This document shows positions 1-11,218 of a stretch of DNA of 64,000 nt, piece by piece. Origin of the DNA: Fasciolopsis buskii (taxonomy: Eukaryota > Platyhelminthes > Trematoda > Plagiorchiida > Fasciolidae); the NCBI GenBank assembly GCA_008360955.1, contig LUCM01002916.1, positions 3,623-67,622 on the forward strand. Reading direction: 5' to 3'. Under the pieces are notes generated by a model. That model made no database searches. It was not told the DNA's origin and worked only from the letters and a program-made list of their open reading frames with translations. Made by a program: the position numbers and the translations under genes. Each line of letters begins with the position of its first letter. The first letter of the stretch is position 1.

Positions 1-1740
1 GATGAACAAAGCTAGTCTCAACACAAACATCGTCAACAACATCCGCCCATGGGAATGGCATAAAAGACTTGCGCACGTCGCACCAGGGAAACACAATTAG
101 GGGAAATTTATGGCAGACACCCGCCCCCAGTACAAAAGACCGCAAGAGGTCACAGAGCCACACAGCCTACAAAACGGCCCGACGATCTTACACGATAACG
201 TCCAGCACCAATGGAGGCTCATGTTATTCATGGTAAAAACCCAATCTCAAATAGCCCATTTCGGCATCTAACCATCTCGTTTTTTCTCTCACACCCAAAC
301 GTCGGCAAGACACTAATAGCAAAGCAAACACGGCGCACCTACTCGCCAAACACGCAACGACTAACAATGGTGCGCGCGCAAAACTGGAAACCTATGTGAT
401 ACAAATAACCGAATGCTCACAGAATCCGATCATCAACAAGATTACCACAAAAGTGCGAAGTGCCAGAAGACAAACGAGTGACTCCTATCACCGCATACAA
501 AAATGAAACAAAACAAAGCAACCCGATTACTGTCGTGCATCCTCGTATTCACCATCCCCTCCCCTTTATCTACTTCTCTAAACATTCCACCTATGTACAG
601 CCCCTTGTCTGCTATGCACCGACGCACAGGTTTCAAAAACCATTGGCGAATAATAATACGAATATAGTATAACACCAATATATATATATCCATCATAGAG
701 ACTAAAAAGTCTGGCTATAATCTCTACCAATCTGTTCAGAAAAAACCTTTGCTTCCCGTGATTGAACGAAATAAGAATCGCACCTACTGTTTCGGTCCAC
801 TCATGCTAGCATAAGTCGGAAACGTCATAATACGATGAGCTGAGCGGTTAGTTTACTCAAGTCCTGCCGTAGTCAGAATGGTTGAGAACATGTGCTGTTG
901 TACAGTTAGACTGTATTCCATGTGCTGGCACGGTACATTCCTTATATGTTCTCCGGGCCAAAGTTTTTCCCTGTTACCCATTAATATTCACTAATTGCAC
1001 CGAACCCCACTAATTGTGAGGAAAAGGGCAAGCAAATCATGGAGATTGCCTCGCGTTTACAAACGTCTGATGGACGAACTAGGGGGCAAATCTCAAAACT
1101 ACGCTTCCGAACAATTAGTATGGTTCAAGCGCGCCCAGCGCCCCACCAGCAGTTTCGGTGGTGGTGAGCTGTCAGATCCTTTGATCACCTCACTTATGCT
1201 CGGCTTCTGTAGAGCTGATCCAAAAAGCAGCCTCGAATTTCACCTATCAACAATCCATTCAGGAATGTCATTCAAGTGACTTATTGAAATCTGGTTTGTA
1301 TGAGCCTGAAACGTAATCCAATGATGATGGCGCCAAAACCGTATTGAAGCACACGTCATTGCTCAAAGCTTATTAATCACATTAATGTATCTGCTTTACA
1401 GATCTGCAAGATGTAATTGCCAATAGAAGTCTATGTGGATACCGACGCATGTGGTCCTTACTAATTCGAGAATCTGTTTGATAGCAATCCTAAACACAAT
1501 CGAAGAGATGGCATTGGGAGGGAAAAGCACGTGAATGCAGGACGCATGGCAGTTCGTGACAGTCGCGGACTAACAACTAGAGGCAAAGCAGCATGTCCGG
1601 AGCATGGTGTATCAAGGCTCTCAAATAGCCAACTCAAGCCGAATGCCCTCTTGAAATTTTACTACTGATAGATCGGTGTCCTCAAATACAGCCCTCTGAT
1701 GAGGAAGCCCTATTAACTGCCTTCCCGTCAGCAGGTTAAC
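1..1740. other. no gene recognised; A/C-rich left edge
   Basis: I see no recognisable gene or repeat here. The first 700 bases are rich in A and C on the plus strand. The longest open frame (995-1279, plus, 94 codons) resembles no family I know and has no convincing splice borders, so I treat it as chance. Confidence 0.4.
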
Positions 1741-2150
1741 TAACTCTTAGTATGCTAAGCCAAAGACGATTTCCCGGCGCTCTCCATCGGATTGACTGGT
1801 CCGGGAGAGCTGGCTAAACCTTGATTCCAAATCAGCCACGACAGCGCCACGGCATAACGAAATATAACGCCTTATGCTCAATTCGACATTACCTGTTGGC
1901 GAACGTGGTGCACTGGGCGCCCGGGAATGTCTAGCCGGCGGTGCGCCCAAACAGAAAGGGTACCGCGCGTCTTGCGCGAGGCATCGCGGGTTCGACATCT
2001 CTCCCATCCGCATGGTCACTATGCCTACTTGGCAGCCTTCTGCTTGCTCTCGAACGTTTGCAACTCGTTTTTCTTACTGTTTACCGCTTTGGACTGGGAA
2101 GTTTGATTCATAACTTGCGCCAAAACATTTTTATTTCTTCCTAATGCTGA
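1741..2150. repeat. possible interspersed repeat, unclassified
   Basis: Both strands are open for long stretches (minus 1747-2019, plus 1874-2113), and the base composition is more GC-rich than the flanks. The translated text feels like anonymous repeat-derived open frames often predicted in fluke genomes. It contains a B-box-like GGGTTCGA near 1988, but no paired A box that I can place. The repeat call rests on impression, not on a second copy inside this window. Confidence 0.2.
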
Positions 2151-2216
2151 CGGGCTTTAACGATCACAGCTTTGACAAACTTCATTTTGCGCGGGATTGG
2201 TTATCCAACTTAGTCT

Positions 2217-2742
2217 TTGTGACCATCATCATCATCATCATCGTTCAGCGTTAAACAGCAAGGCAAGCCTCACTGACCGCTGCCTTTCCCTAGGGTTACA
2301 CGTTTATATAAAAAGAGTGAATATCCAATGGGAACAGGGAGTGGACCTACACAGACGGGAACAGATAAGATGCTGCTGCAGCCAACACACGGAACACAGC
2401 CTAACTGCACACACGCACGTGTTTTCAATCATTCTGATTCGATAGAAAATGACAACACGGTCGCCACTGTTTACGGTTTACTGCCATATTCTTCAATGTA
2501 TCCAGCCAGCAAGTCGACGATTCTTTCGGACCCCAACCACGAAGGCGTGAGACACCTACTTTACCTAACTTCGCTGTACATTTTCTCATCCCACGTTGCC
2601 ACGTCATCTGTTGGCCTCCACACGGCCTCTTCCATTTCTTAGGAGGAACACAAAATAAGGCACGGTCTTTGTGACATGCTAGAATAATAGGATTAAACGA
2701 CAAAGCGGCAATGATACACGTTTCTTCGGTGTTAGAGATCAC
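2217..2742 (-). mobile_element. RTE-like LINE, 3' end with reverse-transcriptase C-terminus (decayed)
   Basis: The minus-strand frame 2742-2425 encodes the tail of a LINE polyprotein. A Trp-Gln-Arg-Gly segment is followed by a GVSRLRGWGP-like stretch, then a Trp-Leu-Asp-Thr-Leu and NRKQWR block typical of the C-terminus of fluke RTE-like proteins. Downstream (2424-2217) is a 3' UTR that recurs at 6705-6960, including the shared GTTTAACGCTG motif. It ends in a short ATG/ATC trinucleotide tract at 2224-2241, as RTE elements commonly do. The 5' part of the element is missing, so this is a 5'-truncated insertion. Confidence 0.7.
2224..2241 (-). repeat. (ATG)n / (CAT)n tail
   Basis: A run of six trinucleotides lies exactly at the 3' border of the RTE-like copy. 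Read on the plus strand it gives a run of six histidine codons, which is only a by-product of the tail. Confidence 0.7.
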
Positions 2743-4040
2743 AACAGACTGATTGTTTCAAACACAATTCTCTGAGGTGTAATCCTTTGACGTGGTACCC
2801 AAATGACAGATCTACCGCACATCGAATGAACGCATATTCAACCTGTTTTCTGTCTTCATTCATCTCTTTCCTTCTCTACCCACTCTTAATGGCCCCGCTG
2901 ATAACATGCCTGGCACTTGCAAGGGTTCACTGTGAAATGCTTATAGTTCAAAGCTTGTCAGCCTCTGAATCTCGGTTTCTTCAGCTTCCGTACTCCTACG
3001 CAGGTCGTTATGGGGTGTGCTTAACGGTGACAATGAACTCACTGGTGGTTGGTTTCTAATACGCCAGTTGAACACGGATTCGAGATTCGAGTAGCTTAAC
3101 TCAGCCAGCTGCACCCAAAATCTCTTCAAGATATTTCCTGTGCACATCGGAATACGACACAGCTTGAACTGCGCGTCAGCAGGGTGTGGGAGTAATTCTG
3201 AATGATAAGGCCGAAGTGGCCTTTTTAGGCTGGGTCCCGGTCGATAATCGTTTATGAGGCGAAAGGCGTCGACGTACAAAGAGGTAGCCGTGTTAAGCGC
3301 AGCTTATTCGTTATCCCGGCATGCGCTCCAGCGGGTTGTCGCGCCTAGCACGAATTTCCGACACAGCTTGCGTCACACAACGACATAGCTCCGTGACTGC
3401 ACAGGTAAGGTGAGTCAGATTGACCATATAACAAAAAACCACCGTTTGTGTAGTCCTATCCTAAGCTGCAGATCCTATTGATTCAGCCCATGTGCTAGTT
3501 TTAATGCTATTTTCATTGCAGCTTAACGGCCATCGGCGCAAGCCAAGTCAACCGTACAACGTCTCTCTGACCGGGATGTTCGTACCACTAACAAGGAAAG
3601 GCTGTCAGACGGGATAAAAACTCCGACGAAGAGCGATGCATATAAGGACTAGGATGAAATGAAGCAGGTGATGCACTTAGCAGCAAATTTTGCCTGCTGT
3701 CTTAAGTCCGTTCATCATCAAAGACGGAATTTCTCAGGACTTGCGCAGTCTAATGGAGCAAAAGCACCAGCTCCCTAGTTTGGTAAGGTTAATACGATAC
3801 GTTGACATCTACAACGTTAAATGACGATAAGTCCTAAGAAAGACCGTTAAAACTGGCGGGTTGAGACAGCCAAAGAAATAGGATTGAGGGCTATTTCAGT
3901 TAACACCCAAAGACCTAAGCTTATGTGCGATACCGGTGAGCGGCGAACTTCGGTTAGTAAAATCGTATACCATAGAAATGGAGAGTCTATTCTTGCCATA
4001 GAGCAAGTACTCGGCAGTTTAGCTGGGCGCTCGCTAATGC
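2743..4040. other. no gene recognised
   Basis: Open frames exist on both strands (plus 2787-3059, minus 3279-2941, opposed 3847-4117 frames), but none matches a family I know. A good 5' splice-site string, ACAG followed by GTAAGG, occurs near 3403 on the plus strand, but the sequence before it carries stops in two frames and no convincing acceptor. Confidence 0.35.
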
Positions 4041-4044
4041 AGTT

Positions 4045-5100
4045 AGTCCGACGACCAGAATTACGCATCCTTAGAAGGTGTCACTTGACTCCCAAAGGGC
4101 GTTGGAGATCGAGTTGAACAGCCGACTGTTGAAACGGGGAAAATCCACCATTCTTGACGGTCCCCCGCAATTCTTTTCAATCTGGGTGAAGAGATCCTGT
4201 TAAGATCACTTCCCTCTTTGCTCCTTGATATTTGGGACGAGGAGCGTATTCCATTACTATGAATTGTCACTGATTGCACCCATCTTCAAAAGCAGCGCAA
4301 TGAATGATTAGTTTAACTCCGGTAGTTACTAGGGTCTTAGCTTCGGTAATGGTGCGATGTCTGACACCGATTCACGAGAGCAACGTCCGGGAGTAGCAGA
4401 CCGGATTTCTCTCAGGTCGAGTTTGCATTGACCAGATTTTCATCTTTCTTTTGCAATGATTGTGCTCACATATTTATGGTAGCGACATGTTATGCGGTAA
4501 ACCAAGGTCATTCGAAACGATTGGCGGTGTTTAACTTCGTTGTTATTGACGTGGTGTAGGATGAGAGGGCCGTAGCTCCGTTCAGCGTGTGCTTTGCACC
4601 TTCTAAATATGAGATTTTTCAAGGCTGGTCAGTGTTTCCGATTTTCGATACCCAGTTTGGAGGTGCTAACGTTTACCGACCGTTTCGGACAAAGGATGAC
4701 AGCACGATATTGGAGGTGAACATACGTATATCCAAGGTTCCAGCGGCGTGCGCCAGGCTGAAGCACTTGTGGAATCAGCCTGATATTTCGCCGAAGTTGA
4801 AAGGTCGTATTTATTGTGCTGCAATGGATTGCTTTCTTTTGCTTGGTTACAAGACATGGAGGTTGCTTGTGATATATTTTCGTCTCTTAGAGGTTTTTCA
4901 TCATTGCTCTCTGCATAGTATTGTTGGGATTATCGCGGTGACCGCCTGAGTGTGTGCAGGTTAGGAATATGGTATTAGATTCGGTTTCAGATGATATTCT
5001 ATCACAGCGTATCAAGCTCAGTCGACTTCGTTGGTTAAATCGCGTGCTGCATGAAGCACATGACCTGTTTCACGTGCCTCCTTGATTAGAAGAAGCCACG
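4045..5100 (+). mobile_element. RTE-like LINE reverse transcriptase, rearranged and frameshifted
   Basis: Translated plus-strand fragments appear in the normal order of an RTE-type reverse transcriptase, though frames change. They are a Leu-Lys-Arg-Gly-Lys-Ser...Leu-Asp-Gly block near 4115-4165, a WDEERIP block near 4225-4250, SLTPVVTRVLASVM near 4313-4355, and an SGRVCIDQIF block near 4405-4445. After 4580 come a GRIYCAAM block (4805-4830) and LSRLRWLNRVLHE (5005-5060). The catalytic YADD part, expected between 4445 and 4580, is absent: about 140 bases of unrelated sequence lie there. The copy is inactive by deletion, frameshift and stops. Confidence 0.65.
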
Positions 5101-5214
5101 CATAAGTCAGCAAATGGAATGGAATCCTGAAATGATGTTATGGTCGATGAACCAATTCCAGAGGTTCTTGGAGCCCGTTAGTATTTCATTTCTTGCTACT
5201 AATTTTCCAAAACG

Positions 5215-5700
5215 AATCTACATTTTCTCAAAAAATTTCAGAATTGACGTTATTTTATAATATTTGCGCGTTAAAATTTTTTAATGTCTGCGCAAAAGAT
5301 TCATAAAAGCCCGTTCTGTGATTGGCTAGTCCACACATCGATCAAGGCCACCCAACAAAACTATATAAACGATAGAGCTCACTTGAATTCTGACTTGTGT
5401 TGGTGGGTCACCAATAAACGCGCGGTAGTACTCTGTGTTCGTCTTCTCTCTTCTGCTAGCGGGCTGGGCTAGCTGTTCGTATTTCGCGCCGCTTATTGTT
5501 CCGTGTGGCTGCTCATTCAGGGGACCAGCAGTTTTGTCCCATTCGTTGTGCGACTACGGGCTTTGAGTCTTGAGCCCGAACTTTTTGTGTCTCCAACCTG
5601 TGTGTGTGTTCGTGTCCTACTAGATCACAGGCCGTGTGCTCCTGAGATATCGTGCACTGCGAGTACTTGTGTCTTGTGCTTCAGTGTGTGCATAGACTAA
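5215..5700 (+). promoter_or_regulatory. promoter-like region, possibly a solo LTR
   Basis: In order on the plus strand I see a GATTGGCTAG (CCAAT-type) box near 5320, a TATATAAACG TATA-like box near 5362, and an AATAAA near 5412. A pyrimidine/GT-rich stretch then runs to TGTGCATAGA near 5695. This order of CCAAT box, TATA box and poly(A) signal within about 400 bases is what an LTR contains. I find no partner LTR, no primer-binding site I can name and no gag or pol frame next to it. A host promoter or chance are equally possible. Confidence 0.2.
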
Positions 5701-6021
5701 CGAAACTAGGCAACGCAACAAATGAGAAAATGTACAGCGAACCAAGGTGAAGCAAGTGTTTCACGTCTTCGTGATTGGGGCCCAAAATATCCGTCAGGTG
5801 GAGATACCGAAGGACATGGCAGCGTACCGTAAACATTGGCGATTGTTTCCATTTTCTGGCTGGTCAGAATGACTAAGGACATTTGGATTTTTGCAGTTAA
5901 ACTTAATTCCGTGTTTTAGTCACCACGACATTCTTTTTTCCACCAATATTAATCGGTTGTCTGTGTATATTGCATATTCCTTCATCCTATAGCGACACGT
6001 AACTTCCTTTTGAATTTCTGC

Positions 6022-6207
6022 CCTTTTATCCTTTATTAATGAAATGGGACTGTGCATCATTCTCAAGGAGGGCGGGCGGCGTTCAACAGAGGGCTTCCAA
6101 GTAGGATCGTTGACCGGAAGTGAAAGGATTCGAACCTGCGATCTTCGCTTCAAAACCCCACCAATGTATCCGCTTGACCACCGCCGGTGAGAAAGGCGGC
6201 GGTCAGT
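6022..6207 (-). mobile_element. tRNA-derived SINE, copy 1 (minus)
   Basis: On the minus strand this reads as a SINE head with an A-box-like region around 6155-6180. It has a B box reading GGTTCGAATCC at about 6129-6140, then a body containing a GGTCAACGATCC-like segment, and a tail with TAAAGGATAAAAGG. It aligns by eye with copies at 20005, 47995, 50205 and 51295. Divergence is high, so the insertion is old. Confidence 0.65.
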
Positions 6208-6704
6208 GGGACTTCCTCTGTTGTTTAACGGTGAATGATGAGCATGATGAATGTTATTGTTCCGAGACATGAAGATGAATTGATGTTAATCACGCATCTT
6301 AGACCTCGAAATCTGTCTAGTGTAGATTAGTAAAATCTCCCCGGAGGAAGATTAGTATAGTGGTGCAGAGACCATTGGTATGAGCACTGTCACCTTTTAC
6401 CGACCCACAGAACAAGGGAACAAAAAAAAGAATACCGGTAAAGTTATGAAAGGTTCCATTAAAGTCGTTCATTTAGCAGTCTGCTGTTTTTGAACGACGG
6501 TGGTATTGGTGATAACTAAAGGGTAGAGACATCTGCCCAAGTGAACACGGAGACCCCCGTGATATGCAATACGAAGCCAGTCTCTTTGTCAAAAACACCC
6601 ACAGCACCTGTAGCTATGACATCTCGAAAAATAGACACTTCATTTTTTCAATTTATTCCGAATCATCCTACTACTTACATTGAATGATAATCAGTACCGC
6701 CACT
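6208..6704. other. no feature recognised
   Basis: I see no coding or repeat signal beyond short A-rich runs. Confidence 0.4.
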
Positions 6705-8075
6705 GCCTCGTGACGCTTCTGTGTGCCCATTTCTGGGTATCGTCGTGCAGCGTTAAACAACAAAACAAACCCCGCTGGCCACTGCCTTTCTCATCAGGTC
6801 ACACGTTGTAGTAGAATAAATAAATATGCAGGGTGAACAGACAATAGATCTGCAGGGGTGGGAAAAGAAAAATGTTGTAGCCACTGCACGTGATTATAGT
6901 CTAGCCATACAAACGCACGTATTTCCGATAATTCTGATGCGACAGAAAGGCGGCAAGATAGTTACCGTTCACGGTTCGCGGATCATCTCGGCTTTTAAGT
7001 GCTCCGGTTTTGGTTTCCACCTCACATCACTGTCTACTCAAGGGAGAAGAAATAAGACGAGACAGCAAAAGATAAACTACAAAACAAGTTGTACAGTTAT
7101 TTAGAAAAGGTGCAAAAACTTCCCTGATTACGACATTCAGCCACATCAATTGTTGTCTCCATTCATCGATCTGGAAGGGGATCTCGTGGACTCCAACTCA
7201 GTAGCCCAACTGGACCTGCACATGCAAGTCCACGGATTATGGTTTTCATACCTTTTGTCGTGTCCTTGACTAGCCAGCTTCAGCCGTCTTCCAGTCATTA
7301 CCTGACTCGCAATACGGCGTACAGCGAGACAGTCGTCCTTTGGCGACGTGCAAACCGTATCTCAATCACAATGTACATGAGCTCAATGTCTCCTAGAGGT
7401 TGAATCCTAAGACCCGATACCTTATGCTTTAACCCCTGATTTACTCACGAGACTTTCACCATATTCTACTAATCCTACGAGAACAACGGAGTTTAAATAA
7501 CGGGCGTCTACGCTGACCTTCTGTTCTCAACGGCCATGTTTTTGAGCCTAATAACAAGAACGATCTTACTACTACTCAAGTAATTGAATCCGTCCACTTC
7601 GCCGGGCCCCCCTCGCCCTAAGAATAAGATCAGATTTCGAGTCAATCCAGTCATGCAAGAGCATTTCACACTTTGAAGGTGCGAAATGCATCCAATACAT
7701 ATCTACGTTATTATCCTCAAGGTTGAGAATTACTTGCAACTTGGATCTTTACTCAGTAGCGCAACGTCTTTTCTATTTATTCTACCAGATATCTTCCTGA
7801 ATGAGTAACTGTTAATGCCACCGTTGTTGAAAAAGGATGCAGATAACCCATCTGGTTCAGCAGCCTTGCGCCTACCAGTGAGGCATATCTTGCTGAGTAC
7901 CTCCATTTCGGACGGAGGACTGGTCTGTTCACGCATGATTTCACTTGCAGATATAAAAGAGAGAGATCCACTGTAGCAATGGGCCAACGAAAGTGTCCCC
8001 TGAGGCACTCGTCCAAGGCTCTGGCCAACGCTCTTGTTCGTGAGTCAGTGAGCCGTCGGATTGTTTTGCCACATC
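6705..8075 (-). mobile_element. RTE-like LINE copy (reverse-transcriptase N-part, C-terminus and 3' UTR), decayed
   Basis: Read from 8075 downward on the minus strand, the copy first shows an EQERW and SEIMREQTSPPSEMEVL block. This is followed by a GRRKAAEPDGLS block, the usual start of an RTE reverse-transcriptase domain. Much of the palm is then missing. The C-terminus reappears near 7260-7150 (a GLACAGPV and LSWSPRDP-like block), and the 3' UTR at 7104-6705 matches the 3' UTR at 2470-2217. Several frames are needed, so the copy is dead. It lies directly downstream of another RTE copy in the same orientation. Confidence 0.65.
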
Positions 8076-8905
8076 AACTTCGTAGGTCAGTTTAGTTCGG
8101 CCTGCACAATCATTAACCTTCCACCAACGTGCTCTGGTTAAGGTTGCTGCCTCACAGCTCAAACAAGACTCGGGAATAATGAGATCCACTGTGGAATAGT
8201 AAGATGAAGAACTGAACCGATGAAGAAACGTTTCGAATGCAAGAGCGCCACTGACTGCGGCACTGGGTCATATCACCTATTGTCTCCAACCGTTGCTTCG
8301 GGGATTTCATGGACCTCAACCCGGTAGTCTAACTGCACCTACACAAGGCAGTCAATCGAGTCTTCTGCATGCGCGAAGGCACTTCGTCTGAAATAAGACC
8401 ACTAGGCGCGGTACAACCCCACTTGCTGTCCTGCAAGAATGAGGTTTGGCTTTGAGCTACTCCGGTCCTCCGGTAGTATTTTACACTCTCAAGGCGCAAA
8501 ACCCATACCAAACGCATTTGCCTTATCGTTCAAACGATCGAGACAAACTTCCACCTTGCTTGAATCTTCACTCAGTAGCGAAACATCGTCTGCATATTCC
8601 AAGTCGGACAGATTCCTGTCTGAGCAAATATCAGTGGCACTATTCTCACATGAGGATAGGGCTATCTCCGTAATCATCTCAATGACAAAATTGAAAAGAA
8701 AAAGTAAAAGAGGGCAACCAAGATGAACACCACTTTTTTTGATGAATTCGGGCGGAAGATCCTCGCAAGCACGAACTCGGCTTCGGCTGTTCATATACAG
8801 GGATTGCATAACTGAAGTGAATTTATCCCGCATATCCTTCAATGGAAGGCGGCTCCACAGAATTGCACGACCGATTGAATCGAACGCCGCTTTCAAATCA
8901 AGGAA
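8076..8905 (-). mobile_element. RTE-like LINE copy with intact YADD catalytic block, truncated
   Basis: The minus frame 8896-8489 (135 codons) carries KAAFDSIGRAILW, a SGVHLGCPLLLFLFNF block (a degraded SGVRQGCPLSP motif) and DLEYADDVSLLSED, the metal-binding YADD core of a reverse transcriptase. A second frame (8517-8329) continues with ISDEVPSRMQKTRL. A third (about 8330-8220) gives the ETIGDMTQCRSQWRSC C-terminus. The 3' UTR from about 8200 to 8080 matches the repeats at 37670, 39120 and 61340. The endonuclease half is missing. Confidence 0.75.
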
Positions 8906-9530
8906 GACAAATCGTTGATCTACGGAACAGGTATCTGTTTTAAGATTTGTCGCAAAGTAAAAATTCGATCAGTGCACTTCCGATCGAGATGGGAACCAGC
9001 TTGGTTCTCACGCATACATTTTTTGCGAGTACTAGATGACCGGCGGAGGATATACTCGTGAGCAATATGAATGTAATGCTTACTAAACTAGTTTTTCTAT
9101 GATTCTCAAATTAGAATCTATCACTGTTCTGTGCATCAATAGAATTGTCGACTCGCACCAGTTCTTAGAAATCTCTCCTCTCGCTCAGATTCATCCGATG
9201 GTTTTTGGTAACTCCGATGTTAACATTTGCCCTCCCTCCTTGATAAAGGTTGGTGACAGTTAATTTGCTCTTGCGCCTTATGCCTTCCCAGTGAACTTAT
9301 CTCCCTGATCATTTTCATTTGTGGACTGATGTCCACTTGCATTAGTTCAGTTTCGGGCATAAGGGAGAGGGCTCACTATGACCATGGGCCCCCTAATGTG
9401 TTCTGCCCAACGCGCCAGTCGACGCTTAGGAGTGAATGAATAAGCCGTCGAATTTCTTAGTCTTAATCATCTTGCTTGCGCTAGGCTCCCGTGGACCAGT
9501 ATACCTCATCAGTTGGTAAGGTTTGTATTT
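8906..9530. other. no gene recognised
   Basis: This could hold the eroded upstream part of the adjacent RTE copy on the minus strand, but I could not read a convincing protein segment beyond about 8940. Confidence 0.35.
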
Positions 9531-9531
9531 A

Positions 9532-9534
<3 letters not shown>

Positions 9535-9563
<29 letters not shown>
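9535..9563. repeat. (TA)n microsatellite
   Basis: About 14 uninterrupted TA units lie at the downstream edge of the Jockey-type fragment. Confidence 0.9.
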
Positions 9564-9564
<1 letters not shown>

Positions 9565-9566
<2 letters not shown>

Positions 9567-10005
9567 TATAGACCAGATGCTTTTCTCCGTAGTCATCGAG
9601 TGAAGCCGACCGGATGTTTGAGACGAGGACCAGTGGGGTCGCCCGTTGGACGGCGTGATCGGAAGCCATATTGGCGGTCGCCCACTAGTTCTTCACGATC
9701 GAGAAACGCAGTTGGTTGGAGATGACAGTTTCAAATATTTTTGAATTAGCAGGTATGAGGGAAATCAGACGGTAGTTGTTAGAGTCAGTGGGATCACCGG
9801 GTCTAGGAATGGGAAAAATTACGGTGTGTTTCTAGGAGGCCGGGAAGGTGGAAGGTTCGAGGGTAAGACAGAAGAAGCGGCGTAAAAGAGGAGCCAACTC
9901 AGGGGCGCACATTTGATGCATGATGGATGGAATAACCTCCGGGCCGGGTGATTTGGAAGCGTTCAGAGAATAGAATGCAGTGGTTGAAGTATTTTCCAAA
10001 TGCTA
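9565..10005 (-). mobile_element. Jockey/CR1-type reverse-transcriptase fragment, decayed
   Basis: Minus-strand translation gives, with frame changes, a KSPGPEVIPSIMHQMCAPEL block, then LLRRFFCL and a FPIPRPGDPTDSNNYRLI segment. The last corresponds to the conserved PKKGD...NYRPI motif of non-LTR reverse transcriptases. Next come SNQLRF and LVLVSNIRSASLDDYGEK, where Jockey-type proteins carry the end of the fingers domain. This is a different LINE lineage from the RTE copies nearby. Catalytic palm motifs are not present, and the copy ends at the (TA)n tract. Confidence 0.65.
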
Positions 10006-10325
10006 ACAGGAGGTAGAAAAAGTGGGACAATAAGAAAAAGAAGATATAAGATAATTGAGTGAAGTGGGATTGCAGCCAAACGGGAAAGCAAAAATCTCAG
10101 TTTTCTCGTTGTTCACAAATGGAATCACCAGAAGAAATACAGTTGGGTCTCTGTATGGTTGCTAAACGCCCGTTCGTTGCTTGCGCAAATCGGTGGAGGG
10201 AGGTGGGGTTGGGCGGGCAGCGCCATCGGCGAAATGTTGAACACACAGTCATTCGATCAAACCTACTTGGGTGTGTTCAGGGCCCACGGTTACAGATTTC
10301 AGAGGTAAAAACTAAGCGTTGATTT

Positions 10326-10440
10326 TTTCTGTGCTTGATTCCGAATACCAAGACATACGCTTTACCAATTAAGCCAGTTCTGCATGATTCCATAATGTAG
10401 CTACGGGATTTGAACCATTCAGGGATTTCTTTTATTTGGA
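10326..10440 (-). repeat. tRNA-like remnant with halves in swapped order
   Basis: On the minus strand a B-box-like GGTTCAAATCCCGTAGC (about 10415-10398) precedes an A-box-like TGGCTTAATTGGTAAAGCG (about 10374-10356). In an ordinary tRNA the A box comes first. This could be two neighbouring decayed tRNA-derived repeats, or chance. I do not call a tRNA gene. Confidence 0.25.
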
Positions 10441-10730
10441 CATCGATGCCTTCGCTTTGTTTGTTGTTGTACAAGTTTACTTGGGAACCTGGTGCCTTCG
10501 GACAATATAAGAAAAAAAGCATATTGTTGGTGAATGTAATTCCGCTGCAATCTTAAGATGAGGTTTTGGGGAAGAGTTAGTGCTCATTGAATCGGTTTGC
10601 TATTCATTTGGTTGGTCGATACACTGGAGGGAGGAGTGAAATGTAGTGGATGTTGTCACGTGACAGTCAGTGGCCTGAATCGATAAAGTGGTCGTGATTG
10701 GCATCGTCAATCTTCGGCCAGGGACGTGCA

Positions 10731-11180
10731 CTAGCTCCCTTTGCGCGCAGGCTTAAAAATATGTATGATGATTGCTTCAGCGGTCTCTAATGTCTGCGAT
10801 CTTATCGCTTTCAACTCGTGAATCTGTACTCTGTGCCCAACACGAAATGAGTTGTCCAGTCCTACTGATGCTCTGATTCGAGTAAATGGGCAGTGATCGG
10901 AATGAAAGCAGACCTTTTCTCCCCTCTTTGAAGCCAGTGTTGTCGATGCTTTTCCGTACGTCCAGACGAATGCCTCGCTATTCGACCTACGTGAATGGCG
11001 CCATAATTGCACTTGAATTGATGGACAATTATGGAAGAGGTCAGTGAAGGCAATTTGTTTTTTTCATATCTGATGGCAGGTCTAGTAGAGGACCAGCATC
11101 TGAATTTAGGTGCGTTGAATGTGGCTTGGATTATAGCACATAATGCCCCATAGATTCTTTCTACTGCGGCGTTTGTGTAA
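10731..11180 (-). mobile_element. Penelope-like retroelement, GIY-YIG endonuclease fragment
   Basis: The minus frame 11218-10862 (118 codons), continued in another frame to about 10731, reads KLPSLTSSIIVHQFKCNYG, then AIHVGRIARHSSGRTEKH, then ITAHLLESEHQ. This matches the C-terminal GIY-YIG endonuclease of Penelope-like elements. The GAIHVGR stretch stands for the usual G.(S/T)YIGRT, followed by the R...EH catalytic region and a conserved ...H....H tail. The ISSNY/ATAEAI-like continuation is also visible. The reverse-transcriptase half is not seen upstream. Stops and frame changes make it a relic. Confidence 0.65.
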
Positions 11181-11218
11181 AGTTCACTACTCATCTCCTG
11201 CAGACACTTATGCGTCAC

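Noticed and set aside
2197..2445. Open frame with six consecutive histidine codons
   Set aside because: The histidines come from the trinucleotide tail of a minus-strand RTE-like element, and the frame runs against the element.
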